Source: Lachnospiraceae bacterium | Lineage (GTDB): Bacteria; Bacillota; Clostridia; Lachnospirales; Lachnospiraceae | Direction: 5' to 3' | DNA length: 18,193 nt | Assembly: GCA_003979345.1 (NCBI GenBank) | Contig: RYVZ01000048.1 | Location: 1 to 18,193, forward strand | Shown here: positions 8,516 to 17,167 of the stretch, in pieces | Position numbering within the stretch: the first letter of the stretch is position 1 | How the letters are laid out: each line of letters opens with the position of its first letter | Made by a program: the position numbers and the translations under genes | The notes under the pieces: generated by a model | What the model was told of the DNA's origin: nothing | Database searches by the model: none | The model's input: the letters and a program-made list of their open reading frames with translations, nothing else

Positions 8516-9688
8516 TTACCCAGGTGTTTTGGCATAAAGCAGTTTTAATACGATCGGCGTAGCGATTGACGATACGATAATGAGCAGAATAACCGAAGTA
8601 AAGTAAACGGGCGACATGAGTCCGACCGCCAGACCCTTTTGTGAGACGATCAGCGCCACTTCCCCGCGCGTCATCATGCCGACGCCGATCTTGAGCGAGT
8701 CGTTCCATGAAAACCGGCAGACTTTTGCGATCAGACCGCAGCCAATGATTTTGGTGATCAGGGCGACAACTATGAAAGCTGCCGAAAACAGCAGGATGGA
8801 GGTATTGACGTCGCCGATATCTGTCTTTAAGCCGATGGAAGCGAAAAAGATCGGTCCAAACAGCATATAGGAATTCACGTCCATTTTCTCTGCAATATAT
8901 TTAGAATCACGAATACTGCACAAAATAATACCTGCGACGAAAGCGCCCGTAATATCAGCGATGCCAAAATACTTTTCAGCGATATAGGACATGGCAAGGC
9001 AGAGCGCAAAGCCGGCGATCGGAATCCGTCTTGTATGCGGATAGCGCTGATCCACCTTTTGGAAGATCTTATAAAAAATAAAGCCGACAACAAATGCAAA
9101 CAGGAAAAATAAACCTGTCTGTGTTACGATATGAAGCGGCTTGACATCCGGATCCTTGAATGCGATCACGAAAGTCAGGACGATAATGCCGATCACGTCG
9201 TCTATGATGGCGGCAGACATGATCGTTGTTCCGACACGACCGTTTAAGTGTCCGAGTTCGCGCAATGCCTCAACGGTAATGCTGACGGATGTTGCCGTCA
9301 TGATGCAGCCGATGAAAACAGCTTTTAGGAAATGGTCGCTTCCGACCGCAGACCAGCCATAAAAGCAGGAATAAAGGACCGTTCCTCCGATCAGGGGAAC
9401 AGCTACACCGCAGCAGGCAACGAGAAACGCCGCGACCCCGGTTTTTTTCATCTCTTTTAAGTCTGTCTCAAGGCCGGCGGAAAACATGAGGAGAACAACG
9501 CCGATCTCCGCCATCTTTGTTAAAAAATCACTCTGGGCCACAAGACCGAGCACGCTTGGTCCGATCAGCAGTCCCGCAACGATTTCTCCCGCAACCTGCG
9601 GTACTTTGATCTTGCGCGCAACAAGACCAAAAAACTTTGCAAATACAATGATAATTGCTAGATCCTTAAAAATAACATAGGATTCCAT
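8516..9688 (-). CDS. Cation/proton antiporter, CPA2 (KefB/NapA-like) family
   Basis: A 390-residue membrane protein with about 12 hydrophobic segments along its whole length and no C-terminal TrkA-N domain. Typical CPA2 landmarks are GPSVLG early in the protein, MFSAGLETDLKEM, and AIIDDVIG with an Asp-Asp pair at 163-164. In this fold Asp-Asp is the ion-binding motif seen in electrogenic Na+/H+ exchangers such as NapA, as opposed to Gln-Asp in KefB/KefC, so Na+/H+ exchange is the best guess. The frame is open to 9727, but GGAGG 9 bp upstream of the ATG at 9688 fixes the start there. It is first in an operon with lacZ. The ion specificity is inferred. Confidence 0.9.
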   Translation of the reverse strand: MESYVIFKDLAIIIVFAKFFGLVARKIKVPQVAGEIVAGLLIGPSVLGLVAQSDFLTKMAEIGVVLLMFSAGLETDLKEMKKTGVAAFLVACCGVAVPLIGGTVLYSCFYGWSAVGSDHFLKAVFIGCIMTATSVSITVEALRELGHLNGRVGTTIMSAAIIDDVIGIIVLTFVIAFKDPDVKPLHIVTQTGLFFLFAFVVGFIFYKIFQKVDQRYPHTRRIPIAGFALCLAMSYIAEKYFGIADITGAFVAGIILCSIRDSKYIAEKMDVNSYMLFGPIFFASIGLKTDIGDVNTSILLFSAAFIVVALITKIIGCGLIAKVCRFSWNDSLKIGVGMMTRGEVALIVSQKGLAVGLMSPVYFTSVILLIIVSSIATPIVLKLLYAKTPG

Positions 9689-9727
9689 GATGCTGTTCCT
9701 CCGATGAACGTTGAAATTTGTGATCAT

Positions 9728-9760
9728 GAGACTGTCAGTGCATGTCTAAACGGCAGTCTC
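9728..9760. other. Hairpin in the leader of the antiporter gene
   Basis: A 9-bp imperfect stem, GAGACTGTC with GGCAGTCTC, around a 15-nt loop, 39 nt upstream of the antiporter start. Together with a TTGAATTCAA palindrome at 9807-9816 it is the only structure I see in the divergent spacer 9689-9912. It matches no riboswitch that I recognise. A regulatory role is unproven. Confidence 0.3.
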
Positions 9761-9869
9761 TGACTATGATTTCTCATTTTATCACGTAAACCGGTCAAAA
9801 AAAAGATTGAATTCAACGAAATCGGCGTCTCTTTTACAGATTTTCATAGAAATTTTTACAAAAACGTCG

Positions 9870-9875
9870 TATAAT
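9870..9875 (+). promoter_or_regulatory. -10 element for the putative nuclease gene
   Basis: A perfect TATAAT lies 37 bp before the ATG at 9913. No recognisable -35 stands at the right distance. Confidence 0.38.
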
Positions 9876-9912
9876 AGGACTAAAATATTCATATACACCT
9901 GAGGAAAGAAGC

Positions 9913-10677
9913 ATGCCGGATCAAAAAAATTCTTGTATAGATGAAGCATTATTTTTGCGTGCCTGTGATTATGTGCGCGGTCTGGAGAAGGGCGCAATGG
10001 GCATCGGCACGATCGGTGAAAAAACGATCCATGCCATCATGAAATATTATTATGCGCCGAATCCCGCGTATCATGAGCGGAAAGTCGGCTCTTACGTAGC
10101 GGATATCATGTTGGACGGTGAGATTTTGGAAATACAGACGCGCGCATTCCAAAATCTGCGCCGGAAACTGGATGTGTTTCTCCCCGAACATGAGGTGACG
10201 GTCATTTATCCGGTCGCGCATACGAAATGGCTTTCCTGGATCGATCCTGAGACGGGGGAAGTCACAAAGCCGCGCAAGTCGCCAAAGACCGGTACGATTT
10301 ACCGGCTGATACCGGAGCTTTATAAGCTGAAGATGTACTTAAAGAGTGAACGGCTGCATTTTACGATTCCGCTTATTGACGTTTTGGAAACAAGGATTCT
10401 GGACGGATGGAGCAAGGATAAAAAAAGGGGTTCGCATCGGGATGACGGTGTTCCCGTGGGGATCTTTGACGAGGTACGCATCAATAAGCGGGAGGACTAC
10501 CATGTGCTTCTGCCAGACGGACTCCCTGCAGAGTTTACCGTGAAAGATTATAAATGCGCCGCGCGTGTTCCGGTCGGCGTCGCCTCGACCGCGCTCAATA
10601 TTCTTTTTTCCCTGGACTTGGTGGAGCGGACCGGAAAACAGGGAAATGCATTTGTTTACAGGGTGTCAGAAGCGTGA
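9913..10677 (+). CDS. Hypothetical protein; possible PD-(D/E)XK-like nuclease with winged-helix tail
   Basis: I do not recognise this 254-residue soluble protein by name. Its N-terminal part (about 30-105) reads like a restriction-endonuclease-type fold: a helix with Glu36-Lys37 (GTIGEKTIHA), then VADIMLDGEILEIQTR, where Asp64 and the E-x-Q pair Glu73/Gln75 stand at the positions of the D...ExK catalytic motif, then a basic helix (RAFQNLRRKL) and a strand VTVIYPV. Gln in place of Lys is known in some nuclease families of this fold but also in inactive ones. The middle (about 130-195) is basic and charged. The end (about 215-252, ASTALNILFSLDLVERTG...FVYRVSE) resembles a winged helix. GAGGAAAG 7 bp before the ATG supports the start. 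It lies 70 bp upstream of the aminopeptidase gene and is possibly co-transcribed. The fold assignment is inference by eye. Confidence 0.6.
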   Translation: MPDQKNSCIDEALFLRACDYVRGLEKGAMGIGTIGEKTIHAIMKYYYAPNPAYHERKVGSYVADIMLDGEILEIQTRAFQNLRRKLDVFLPEHEVTVIYPVAHTKWLSWIDPETGEVTKPRKSPKTGTIYRLIPELYKLKMYLKSERLHFTIPLIDVLETRILDGWSKDKKRGSHRDDGVPVGIFDEVRINKREDYHVLLPDGLPAEFTVKDYKCAARVPVGVASTALNILFSLDLVERTGKQGNAFVYRVSEA

Positions 10678-10747
10678 TAACTAAGCGTTTTAAGAAGTTG
10701 TTTTGCGCATAACGGAATTGATAAAAAAAGAAAGAGGGAAGAGCAGT

Positions 10748-12061
10748 ATGACGAAAAAAGAACGTGAAAAAAGTGTGAAAGACCTGCTGCATTTTATGGA
10801 GCAGGCGACCGCGCCGTTTCAGGTCGTGGAGGAGTCGAAAAATCTGCTTGTTGGCGAGGGGTTTGAACAGCTGGAGCTGTCAGAGCCGTGGAAATTAAAG
10901 CAGGGCGGCGCATATGTTGTTCCCGTATACGGAACGACGCTGTTTGCTTTTTGTATCGGGAAACAGTTTCAGGCGGGGAGTGCGATCCATGCCGCATGTG
11001 CGCATACGGATCATCCGTGTCTGCGCGTAAAACCGAAGGCGGATCTGTGCAGCCGCGGTTATATGAAGCTGGATGTGGAAGTGTACGGGGGCGCGATCCT
11101 GAATACCTGGCTTGACCGTCCGCTCTCCATTGCGGGGCAGGTTACGCTCAAAAGCGATGATCTGTATGAGCCGGTAACGAAGCTTGTTGACTGGAAGCGA
11201 CCGCTTTTGACAATACCGAATCTCGCCATTCATATGAACCGTGAAGTCAATAACGGGGTCCGGTTAAACGAACAATCGGAGATGCTTCCGCTTATAGCAA
11301 TGGTGCATGATCAGCTGGAGCAGGAGAATTTCTTTATCAAATTGCTGGCAAAGGAATGCGGCGTATCGCCGGAGGATATTCTGGATTTTGACCTCTATGT
11401 GTATAATGCGGAAAAAGGATGTGTACTTGGCGCGCATGATGAGTTTGTGAGCGCACCGCGTTTAGATAACCTGACTTCTTGCTATGCATGTCTTCAGGCG
11501 GTGACGGCTGCGGCAAAGATTACCGATGATTCTGAAAGGCTGAATCTGATCGCCCTTTATGATAATGAAGAGATCGGCAGCCGCACGAAACAGGGGGCTG
11601 ATTCCCTTGTGGCAAACTTTATATTGGAAAAGATTTATGACGGATTATCCTATGACCGTGCGCGGCTTGTGGACAGTTATTTCAAGAGCATGATGCTCTC
11701 GCTTGATGTCGCGCATGCACATCATCCGAATTATGAACAGAAAAGCGATCCGAACCTACGCGTGATCTGCGGTCAGGGACCGGCGATCAAATTAAGCTAT
11801 TCCCAACGCTACGCGACCGACACGAAGGCGGTCGGGATCGTCAGCCAGATCTGTGAGGCGAACCATATCCCGTATCAGAAGTTTGTCAACCGTTCCGATA
11901 TGGCGGGTGGCAGCACGCTCGGCACGATCACTTCGGCGTTTCTGCCGATGCTCACGGTCGATCTCGGCATCGGTGTTCTCGCCATGCATTCCGCACGGGA
12001 GCTGATGGCGGGTGAGGATCAGGCGGCGCTCAATACGCTGGTGTATTGCTTCTTTTTATAA
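10748..12061 (+). CDS. M18-family zinc aminopeptidase
   Basis: A 437-residue metallo-aminopeptidase of the M18 family (aspartyl aminopeptidase / ApeB type), which removes N-terminal residues from peptides in the cytoplasm as a dodecamer in known members. Metal-site motifs are HTDHP (His86, Asp88), APRLDN (Asp240), YDNEEIGS (Glu274/Glu275) and AMHSARE near the end (His414); the MAGGSTLG loop is also present. Length is normal. The frame runs up to a TTG at 10703, but GAGGGAAG before the ATG at 10748 and the family N-terminus favour the ATG. It ends 16 bp from the convergent lipid-synthesis fusion gene with no hairpin in between, so terminators must overlap coding sequence or be absent. Confidence 0.95.
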   Translation: MTKKEREKSVKDLLHFMEQATAPFQVVEESKNLLVGEGFEQLELSEPWKLKQGGAYVVPVYGTTLFAFCIGKQFQAGSAIHAACAHTDHPCLRVKPKADLCSRGYMKLDVEVYGGAILNTWLDRPLSIAGQVTLKSDDLYEPVTKLVDWKRPLLTIPNLAIHMNREVNNGVRLNEQSEMLPLIAMVHDQLEQENFFIKLLAKECGVSPEDILDFDLYVYNAEKGCVLGAHDEFVSAPRLDNLTSCYACLQAVTAAAKITDDSERLNLIALYDNEEIGSRTKQGADSLVANFILEKIYDGLSYDRARLVDSYFKSMMLSLDVAHAHHPNYEQKSDPNLRVICGQGPAIKLSYSQRYATDTKAVGIVSQICEANHIPYQKFVNRSDMAGGSTLGTITSAFLPMLTVDLGIGVLAMHSARELMAGEDQAALNTLVYCFFL

Positions 12062-12077
12062 CAATTCAGGCGTTTTG

Positions 12078-14180
12078 TCAGAACAGATACCGCGCCCATC
12101 CTGCAAAACGGCGGATGAACCAGATCCGCCGTGCGCGCCTGGGCGTGAGCTCTACGGGTGTGACGCCGTACGGGTTTTCGTAAGAGCCGTCTGCGAGCGC
12201 ATGTCTTGCCGTGTGCTCATAGAATTCCATGCCGTCTGCGAGTTGTGCGCAGACGGCTTCACTTTTGATCACGAGCATCAATTCCGTATCGAGATAAACA
12301 CTTCTCATATCCATGTTAAACGAACCGACGATGGCGATATCGTCGTCGATCACCATACTTTTTCCGTGATAAGAATAGCCGCCTTCATATTCCCAGACAG
12401 AGAGTCCTGTTGCGAGGATTTCGTTTTTTTGGGCGGCATAGTCGGAGGCGCCGAACGGATTTCCGTTATTGGCGGCAGAGTTTGTCATCAGAGTTACCTC
12501 CGGAACGGCACCGCAGAGAGCACCCAGGGAATCATACATCGAATCGTTGCAGATGATGTAGGGGGTATGGATTTTCACGCGCCTTTCTGCATTCGACATG
12601 AGTGTCATAAGTGCGTGCCATGCGTAGGGTTCTTTGACACCGGTGTGGATCGGGTTGCTGATCAGGGCAATGCGTTCGACCGGACAGGTCTGCGTAAATA
12701 ATGACGTATCTGTCAAATTCTCTCCCTGCATCGCGCGGTATGCATCGTATGCCGCGTCAAGCTCTCTGCGCGCCCGTTTTACGCAGGTGCGGTCAGCAAG
12801 GGATGTCTGGTCATGTACAGTTACGGTCTGCTCGTATTTCCATACGCTGTCAAAATAGGCGCTAAGCTGTGAGAGGGAGTTTTCCGTACCGCCGCCTTCA
12901 CAGCGCACCAGTACGTCGCGGTCATAATTACGGTGTCCCGCTGTATCGCCGAGAAAATAGTCGTAAGTATTGCGCCCGCCGAGCAGATAGGCGTGATCGT
13001 CGGCAATCAGGTATTTATCGTGCAGGCGCCCCATCGAGCGCCACGGGATCAGCGGATTTGCGCGGTTGTAAACCCTGAGTGTCACATTTTCGTGGGAGGA
13101 CAGCGCATAAAAATACGGATTCCATTCCATATGGAGCCAGTAATCAAAGCCGTCCACCAAAACGAGGACTTCCACGTCCCGGTCGGCGGCATTGAGCAGC
13201 GCGCCGATCATGACTTTGCCGCTTTCATCGGAATGAAAATCGAATGTGGAGAGGATCACACGTTCGTCTGCGCTGTCGATCAGGCGCACGCGTTCCAAAA
13301 GCGCCTGCGCATTGTCCTCAATGATGGCTGCAGATTCGCGGCAGGAATTGCCGGTGCCGTCATAAGACGTGCAGCCGCCTGATTGCCCTGTGGTGTCGGA
13401 AGCTGCCTGCGCCAGATCGCCGGAAGCAGTTGAAACGGAACTTTGGCGTGTTCCCCAGTCTCCAAATCTGTCCTCAATTTCAGCGGCAGTTTCCGGGGAC
13501 AGCTCGGGCTGTCTGGAATAGACGGTGAGGGCAATGGAAATGTCGTAAATGAGCAGACAAAGAAAGGCGCCCGCGCAGATCAGAATGACCCTGCGAATGG
13601 GTATTTTATTTTTTTCATCCGGAACACCGCGGAGCATGCGCACATAGAAAACGACATAGCAGCAAAGGGACAACAGCATGACGGCAATGCAGAGCACGCA
13701 AAGGATTCCCGCCATAAACCATGAAATGTTTACATGAAGCAGCAGGATTAAAAGAAGAATGAACAAAACCGCCGTGCATAATTTTCCGTACCACTGTGCG
13801 CCGTCCATATGCGTTCCCCGGCGTTTGATCATATAAAACCCCATGAACCCCATAAAAGCTTCTTTTATCAAAAACAGAAAAAATACATAGCGCATCAACG
13901 GAAATCGGAATGTCAGGCTTAACGCTACGGCGCCGTGCGTCACTTTGTCGGCGACCGGGTCGAGGATTTTCCCAAGCTCTGTCACCATGTTGAAGCGCCG
14001 CGCGATCTTTCCGTCGAACATGTCCGTCAATGCGGAAACGGCGAGCACCGCCGCCGCAGTCAGATATCCGCGCGTATCGTTTGCGCTAAAATAAAGCACG
14101 AGATAGACCGGAACGAGTAACAGCCGGAAGTATCCCATGATGTTCGGAATAGAGAAGATTTCTTTTTTTGTCAGATGCAT
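12078..14180 (-). CDS. Fusion: CDP-alcohol phosphatidyltransferase (PgsA-like) plus phospholipase D/cardiolipin synthase
   Basis: A 700-residue protein joining two lipid enzymes. Residues 1 to about 185 are a CDP-alcohol phosphatidyltransferase with the complete motif D53-x2-D56-G57-x2-A60-R61-x8-G70-x3-D74-x3-D78 and about six membrane segments; the N-terminus (SIPNIMGYFRLLLVPVYL) is PgsA-like, implying phosphatidylglycerophosphate synthesis. Another helix spans about 196-220, then a Ser/Thr/Gly-rich linker (about 245-280), then two phospholipase D lobes with HDKYLIAD (His387, Lys389, Asp394) and HGKSMVID (His605, Lys607, Asp612), each followed by GGRN or GSFN. Both catalytic centres look intact. 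The second half resembles stand-alone cardiolipin-synthase-like proteins of gut Firmicutes. The ribosome binding site is weak (GAAAAG about 10 bp upstream). The product of either half is inferred. Confidence 0.92.
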   Translation of the reverse strand: MHLTKKEIFSIPNIMGYFRLLLVPVYLVLYFSANDTRGYLTAAAVLAVSALTDMFDGKIARRFNMVTELGKILDPVADKVTHGAVALSLTFRFPLMRYVFFLFLIKEAFMGFMGFYMIKRRGTHMDGAQWYGKLCTAVLFILLLILLLHVNISWFMAGILCVLCIAVMLLSLCCYVVFYVRMLRGVPDEKNKIPIRRVILICAGAFLCLLIYDISIALTVYSRQPELSPETAAEIEDRFGDWGTRQSSVSTASGDLAQAASDTTGQSGGCTSYDGTGNSCRESAAIIEDNAQALLERVRLIDSADERVILSTFDFHSDESGKVMIGALLNAADRDVEVLVLVDGFDYWLHMEWNPYFYALSSHENVTLRVYNRANPLIPWRSMGRLHDKYLIADDHAYLLGGRNTYDYFLGDTAGHRNYDRDVLVRCEGGGTENSLSQLSAYFDSVWKYEQTVTVHDQTSLADRTCVKRARRELDAAYDAYRAMQGENLTDTSLFTQTCPVERIALISNPIHTGVKEPYAWHALMTLMSNAERRVKIHTPYIICNDSMYDSLGALCGAVPEVTLMTNSAANNGNPFGASDYAAQKNEILATGLSVWEYEGGYSYHGKSMVIDDDIAIVGSFNMDMRSVYLDTELMLVIKSEAVCAQLADGMEFYEHTARHALADGSYENPYGVTPVELTPRRARRIWFIRRFAGWARYLF

Positions 14181-14210
14181 GTTATCACGTCTTTTCTATA
14201 GGTAAAAGTA

Positions 14211-14260
14211 TGCCCGAAGAAGCAGACCGTATACGGTTGGTGCATCCTGCTTTCCGGGCA
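14211..14260. repeat. Nested hairpin between the cysteine synthase and lipid-fusion genes
   Basis: The outer arms TGCCCGAAGAAGCAG (14211-14225) and CTGCTTTCCGGGCA (14247-14260) pair imperfectly. Inside lies a perfect 12-bp palindrome, ACCGTATACGGT (14226-14237). Read on the minus strand it falls 53 nt after the cysteine synthase stop and about 30 nt before the fusion-gene start, so it may be a terminator or a leader structure. No good U-tract follows. Confidence 0.45.
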
Positions 14261-14312
14261 GTCATTGTTAAGATATATTGGTGGAAGCGGTGATATTGCG
14301 AGCTTTTTCAGA

Positions 14313-15215
14313 TTAAATAAGCGCTGTGCTGAAATATCGTTCCGCTCGGTCGGGAAGGACCGTTGCGACAACGCTTTCCCTTCCGTACTTTTCCGCCATG
14401 CGCATTGCCGCCCAGACGTTTGCGCCCGAGGAGGTCCCGACCAGAAGTCCCTGAACCCGCGCAAGGGAGCGCGCGGTCTGAATCGCGTCATCGTCCGATA
14501 CTTCGACGATATCCGTGATAATGGAAGTATCGAGAATATCGGGGATAAAGCCGTCGCCGATCCCCTGAATTTGATGTAAACCCGGTTCGTCGCCTAAAAG
14601 TGCCGAAACGTTTTTCGGCTCGACGGCAACGATCTTGCAGTCGGGATTACATTCAAGCAGATATTTTGCGATTCCCTGTAATGTGCCGCCGCTTCCTATG
14701 CCCGATACAAAAATATCAATACGTTTTCCAAGCTGCTCTGTAAGCTCCCGTGCAGTCGTCCGGTAGTGCGCTTCGGGGTTTGCCGGATTTTGGAACTGCT
14801 GGGGCACAAAGCAGGAGTCCGACTGTGCGCAGAGTTCCATTGCTTTTTTGACCGAGCCGTCGATGCTTAATTCCGGAGGCGTGAGAACCAGTTCCGCACC
14901 GAGCGCATGAATGATCTTTTTGCGCTCGTCGCTCATATTCTCAGGCATGACGATGATGACGCGGTAGCCTTTTCTGACGCCGCACAGCGCAAGACCGATA
15001 CCCGTGTTTCCGGACGTCGGTTCTATGATCGTCATGCCGGGCTTTAATTTTCCGCTTTTTTCGGCTTCCTCAATCATGCTTAAGGCAATCCGGTCCTTGA
15101 TGCTGCCGCCTGGATTTAAGAATTCGGCTTTTGCATAGACAGGCAGCCCTGTTGTCTCCTCTAAACTGAGCAGGGGCGTGTTCCCGATCAGGTCTAAGAT
15201 GTTCGTAAAGTACAT
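14313..15215 (-). CDS. cysK: Cysteine synthase / cystathionine beta-synthase family enzyme
   Basis: A 300-residue fold-type II PLP enzyme that most likely makes L-cysteine from O-acetylserine and sulfide. The PLP lysine is Lys40 in NPGGSIKDRIA, the substrate loop is TSGNTG (67-72), and the phosphate-binding glycine loop is GIGSGGTLQG. The NPGGS(I/V)KDR form is also common in cystathionine beta-synthases, including the O-acetylserine-using MccA type, so that activity is the main alternative. The reading frame opens at 15251, but GGAGGAG 5 bp before the ATG at 15215 and the family N-terminus set the start there. No CBS regulatory domain is present. No T-box or S-box leader is evident in the 216-bp upstream gap, in which I could find no convincing promoter either. 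Confidence 0.93.
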   Translation of the reverse strand: MYFTNILDLIGNTPLLSLEETTGLPVYAKAEFLNPGGSIKDRIALSMIEEAEKSGKLKPGMTIIEPTSGNTGIGLALCGVRKGYRVIIVMPENMSDERKKIIHALGAELVLTPPELSIDGSVKKAMELCAQSDSCFVPQQFQNPANPEAHYRTTARELTEQLGKRIDIFVSGIGSGGTLQGIAKYLLECNPDCKIVAVEPKNVSALLGDEPGLHQIQGIGDGFIPDILDTSIITDIVEVSDDDAIQTARSLARVQGLLVGTSSGANVWAAMRMAEKYGRESVVATVLPDRAERYFSTALI

Positions 15216-15431
15216 GTAAGCTCCTCCGATCAAATATTTCCATGGATACAAAAAAGAATGTTATCATATTGTATGTATCAGCTTCGGAAAGTCGCAGGCT
15301 GAACTGTTATGTATTTTAGCATATTCTTCCTGTCCCGCCTATGAAAAATCGGATGTTTATGATTTTTTAACAAGTACTGCATAGACGGCGCAATGTTTGA
15401 TTTTTGCGGACAATGAGCCGGGCACCGTATC

Positions 15432-16217
15432 TCAAGATCCGCTGGATTTGTAATGGCGCACACCGAAACGCCAAAATCCGTAGCAGGGCAGCAGAAACAG
15501 CAGTGCCAAAAGCGGCAGGAACACATAAAAAAGGGAAGTGCGGCGGTCAAGCAGATATAAAAGGGGATAATACTGCACCAATGCGTACGGGACCACGAAT
15601 GTGGTGAACAAAAGCATTTTCTTCCCATAAATGCCGATCGGGTACTTGCCGTATTCGCGCGCGCCGTCGGTCAGCACATTCATAAATTCAAGTCCTTCCA
15701 GCGTAAAAAAGCAAAAAGCGGCATAAATCAGAAAAATACCTGAAAACAGCGCAGTGCCGCCGATCAGCATAAAAACGACCGTAACGATTTTTGCCGGCGT
15801 CCAATGCACGTTGCTTTTCGTAATACCGTAAACAAACATCACTAGCGCCTGCAGCATCCGCCCGATCCGCGTCAGCTCGAAGCGGCTGCCAAGTACCTGT
15901 ACGATCAGACTCCGCGGGCGTACGAGCACACGGTCAAAGCTGCCGGTGCGCACCGTTTGGGAAAAACAGTCGAATCCGCGCGCCGTCATCTCGGCGAGCG
16001 AAAATTCCAACAGCATGATAGAAAAGCACAGCAACACTTCGCTGAAGGTAAAGCCTTTTACCTGAGAGAAGCGCTGAAACAGAAAGAAAACACCCAAAAA
16101 TACATTGAAGGATACAAGGAACTGTCCTGTGGCGCTCAGAAAAAAGGATAGTTTGTACTGCATGGCGCTGCGGACATTGATGGAAACGTAGTGAAGATAT
16201 AAGTGAATGGTTTTCAT
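15432..16217 (-). CDS. ABC-2 family permease, second subunit (COG3694-like)
   Basis: A 261-residue permease with about six membrane helices, third in an exporter operon. It starts at the ATG 16217 behind AAGGGG; the upstream extension to 16286 has no family character. The cytoplasmic loop (MTARGFDCFSQTVRTGSFDRVLVRPRSLIVQVLGSRFE) is written here only by its key parts: the TGSFDRVLVRPRS stretch is the coupling-helix-like signature shared by this permease pair family (PF06182-like). It lies 133 bp after the first permease, a larger gap than between the other genes, and that gap holds an AT-rich palindrome. The substrate is unknown; systems of this three-part type are uncharacterised in most bacteria. 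Confidence 0.87.
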   Translation of the reverse strand: MKTIHLYLHYVSINVRSAMQYKLSFFLSATGQFLVSFNVFLGVFFLFQRFSQVKGFTFSEVLLCFSIMLLEFSLAEMTARGFDCFSQTVRTGSFDRVLVRPRSLIVQVLGSRFELTRIGRMLQALVMFVYGITKSNVHWTPAKIVTVVFMLIGGTALFSGIFLIYAAFCFFTLEGLEFMNVLTDGAREYGKYPIGIYGKKMLLFTTFVVPYALVQYYPLLYLLDRRTSLFYVFLPLLALLFLLPCYGFWRFGVRHYKSSGS

Positions 16218-16303
16218 ATAGATACCCCTTTTATCATAAATATACATATCAGTATGAGTCTGCGCGCTATGCGGGGGGCGCAGCAAAACAGCGGTTACTT
16301 TTG

Positions 16304-16326
16304 AAATAAAATCTTAGATTTTATTT
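16304..16326. repeat. AT-rich perfect palindrome between the two permease genes
   Basis: A 23-bp perfect dyad with 11-bp arms (AAATAAAATCT and its complement) around a single T, 25 nt after the stop of the first permease. It may be an RNA processing site, an attenuator or an operator. Its minus-strand arm AAATAAAATCT recurs in the antiporter-lacZ gap at 8504-8514. Confidence 0.6.
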
Positions 16327-16350
16327 GAAGAACGGTTCATACCGGCAGAT

Positions 16351-17154
16351 TTAACCGCCCTGCACGGTAACACGGCGTTCCGCGCAGGAAAAGAGCAGCC
16401 TTCCGAACAGAATCATCACGATGAGCCAGAAAACCTGAAGTCCTGCGGCGCGCAGCATTTCGGCATCCGTCATGCTGCCGCTGTAGATGCGCAGCGGGAC
16501 GTTCTGCATCGCTGCAAACGGCAGATATTCCATGATGCGCCGGATTGGGTCGGGAAAGAAAGGCAGAGGGATGACCGCACCCGTAAAAAACTCTGTGACT
16601 GAATAAAAAAAGATCCGAAGCCCCTCCGGCGAGAGCGTAAAAAAAGTAAGCCCGTATACGATCATGCAGAATGCGACGACTGCGAGAATACCGAGAAACA
16701 TCGTCAGCAGAAACAAAAGAAAATGCTTCAGATCTGCAGGCGCCGAGATACCGTAAGGCTTTGGCAGAAAAGCCGCCACAAGCAGAATCGGGGCGCACCT
16801 GAGCGCAGCGCGTGAGGCGCGGTTTGCGATGCTCCGGGCAAACCACATGTCATAAATATGGACCGGGCGGCACAGCTCATAGGCGATATTGCCGTCCTTT
16901 ATCGCGTCGAATAATTCATTTTCCATAAAATAAACCATAAAAAATGCCAGAAATGCCTGCTGCATCCAGACATAGGAGGCAGTCGCGCTAAGGCTCATCG
17001 GAAACGCGTCCGCGCCCGTTTCGTGAAATGCATGGAATACGAGAATTTCCATAGCTCCCCACACGAACTGTGTGACCATGCCTGCTAAAGCCGCGCTGCG
17101 GTATTGTAAGCCCATAGCGAACCGGAGGCGGAAAAAAGCAATATATTTTTTCAT
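16351..17154 (-). CDS. ABC-2 family permease, first subunit (COG4587-like)
   Basis: A 267-residue membrane protein with about six helices. The cytoplasmic loop ENELFDAIKDGNIAYELCRP (residues about 78-97) is characteristic of this group, where the two permeases carry parallel G(N/S)xxxxLxRP loops contacting the ATPase. A start at 17154 is set by GGGGGTG about 7 bp upstream; the longer frame to 17241 overlaps the ATPase gene and lacks family features. It follows the ATPase stop by 13 bp. It probably forms a heterodimer with the second permease. Confidence 0.88.
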   Translation of the reverse strand: MKKYIAFFRLRFAMGLQYRSAALAGMVTQFVWGAMEILVFHAFHETGADAFPMSLSATASYVWMQQAFLAFFMVYFMENELFDAIKDGNIAYELCRPVHIYDMWFARSIANRASRAALRCAPILLVAAFLPKPYGISAPADLKHFLLFLLTMFLGILAVVAFCMIVYGLTFFTLSPEGLRIFFYSVTEFFTGAVIPLPFFPDPIRRIMEYLPFAAMQNVPLRIYSGSMTDAEMLRAAGLQVFWLIVMILFGRLLFSCAERRVTVQGG

Positions 17155-17167
17155 AAGCTCACCCCCG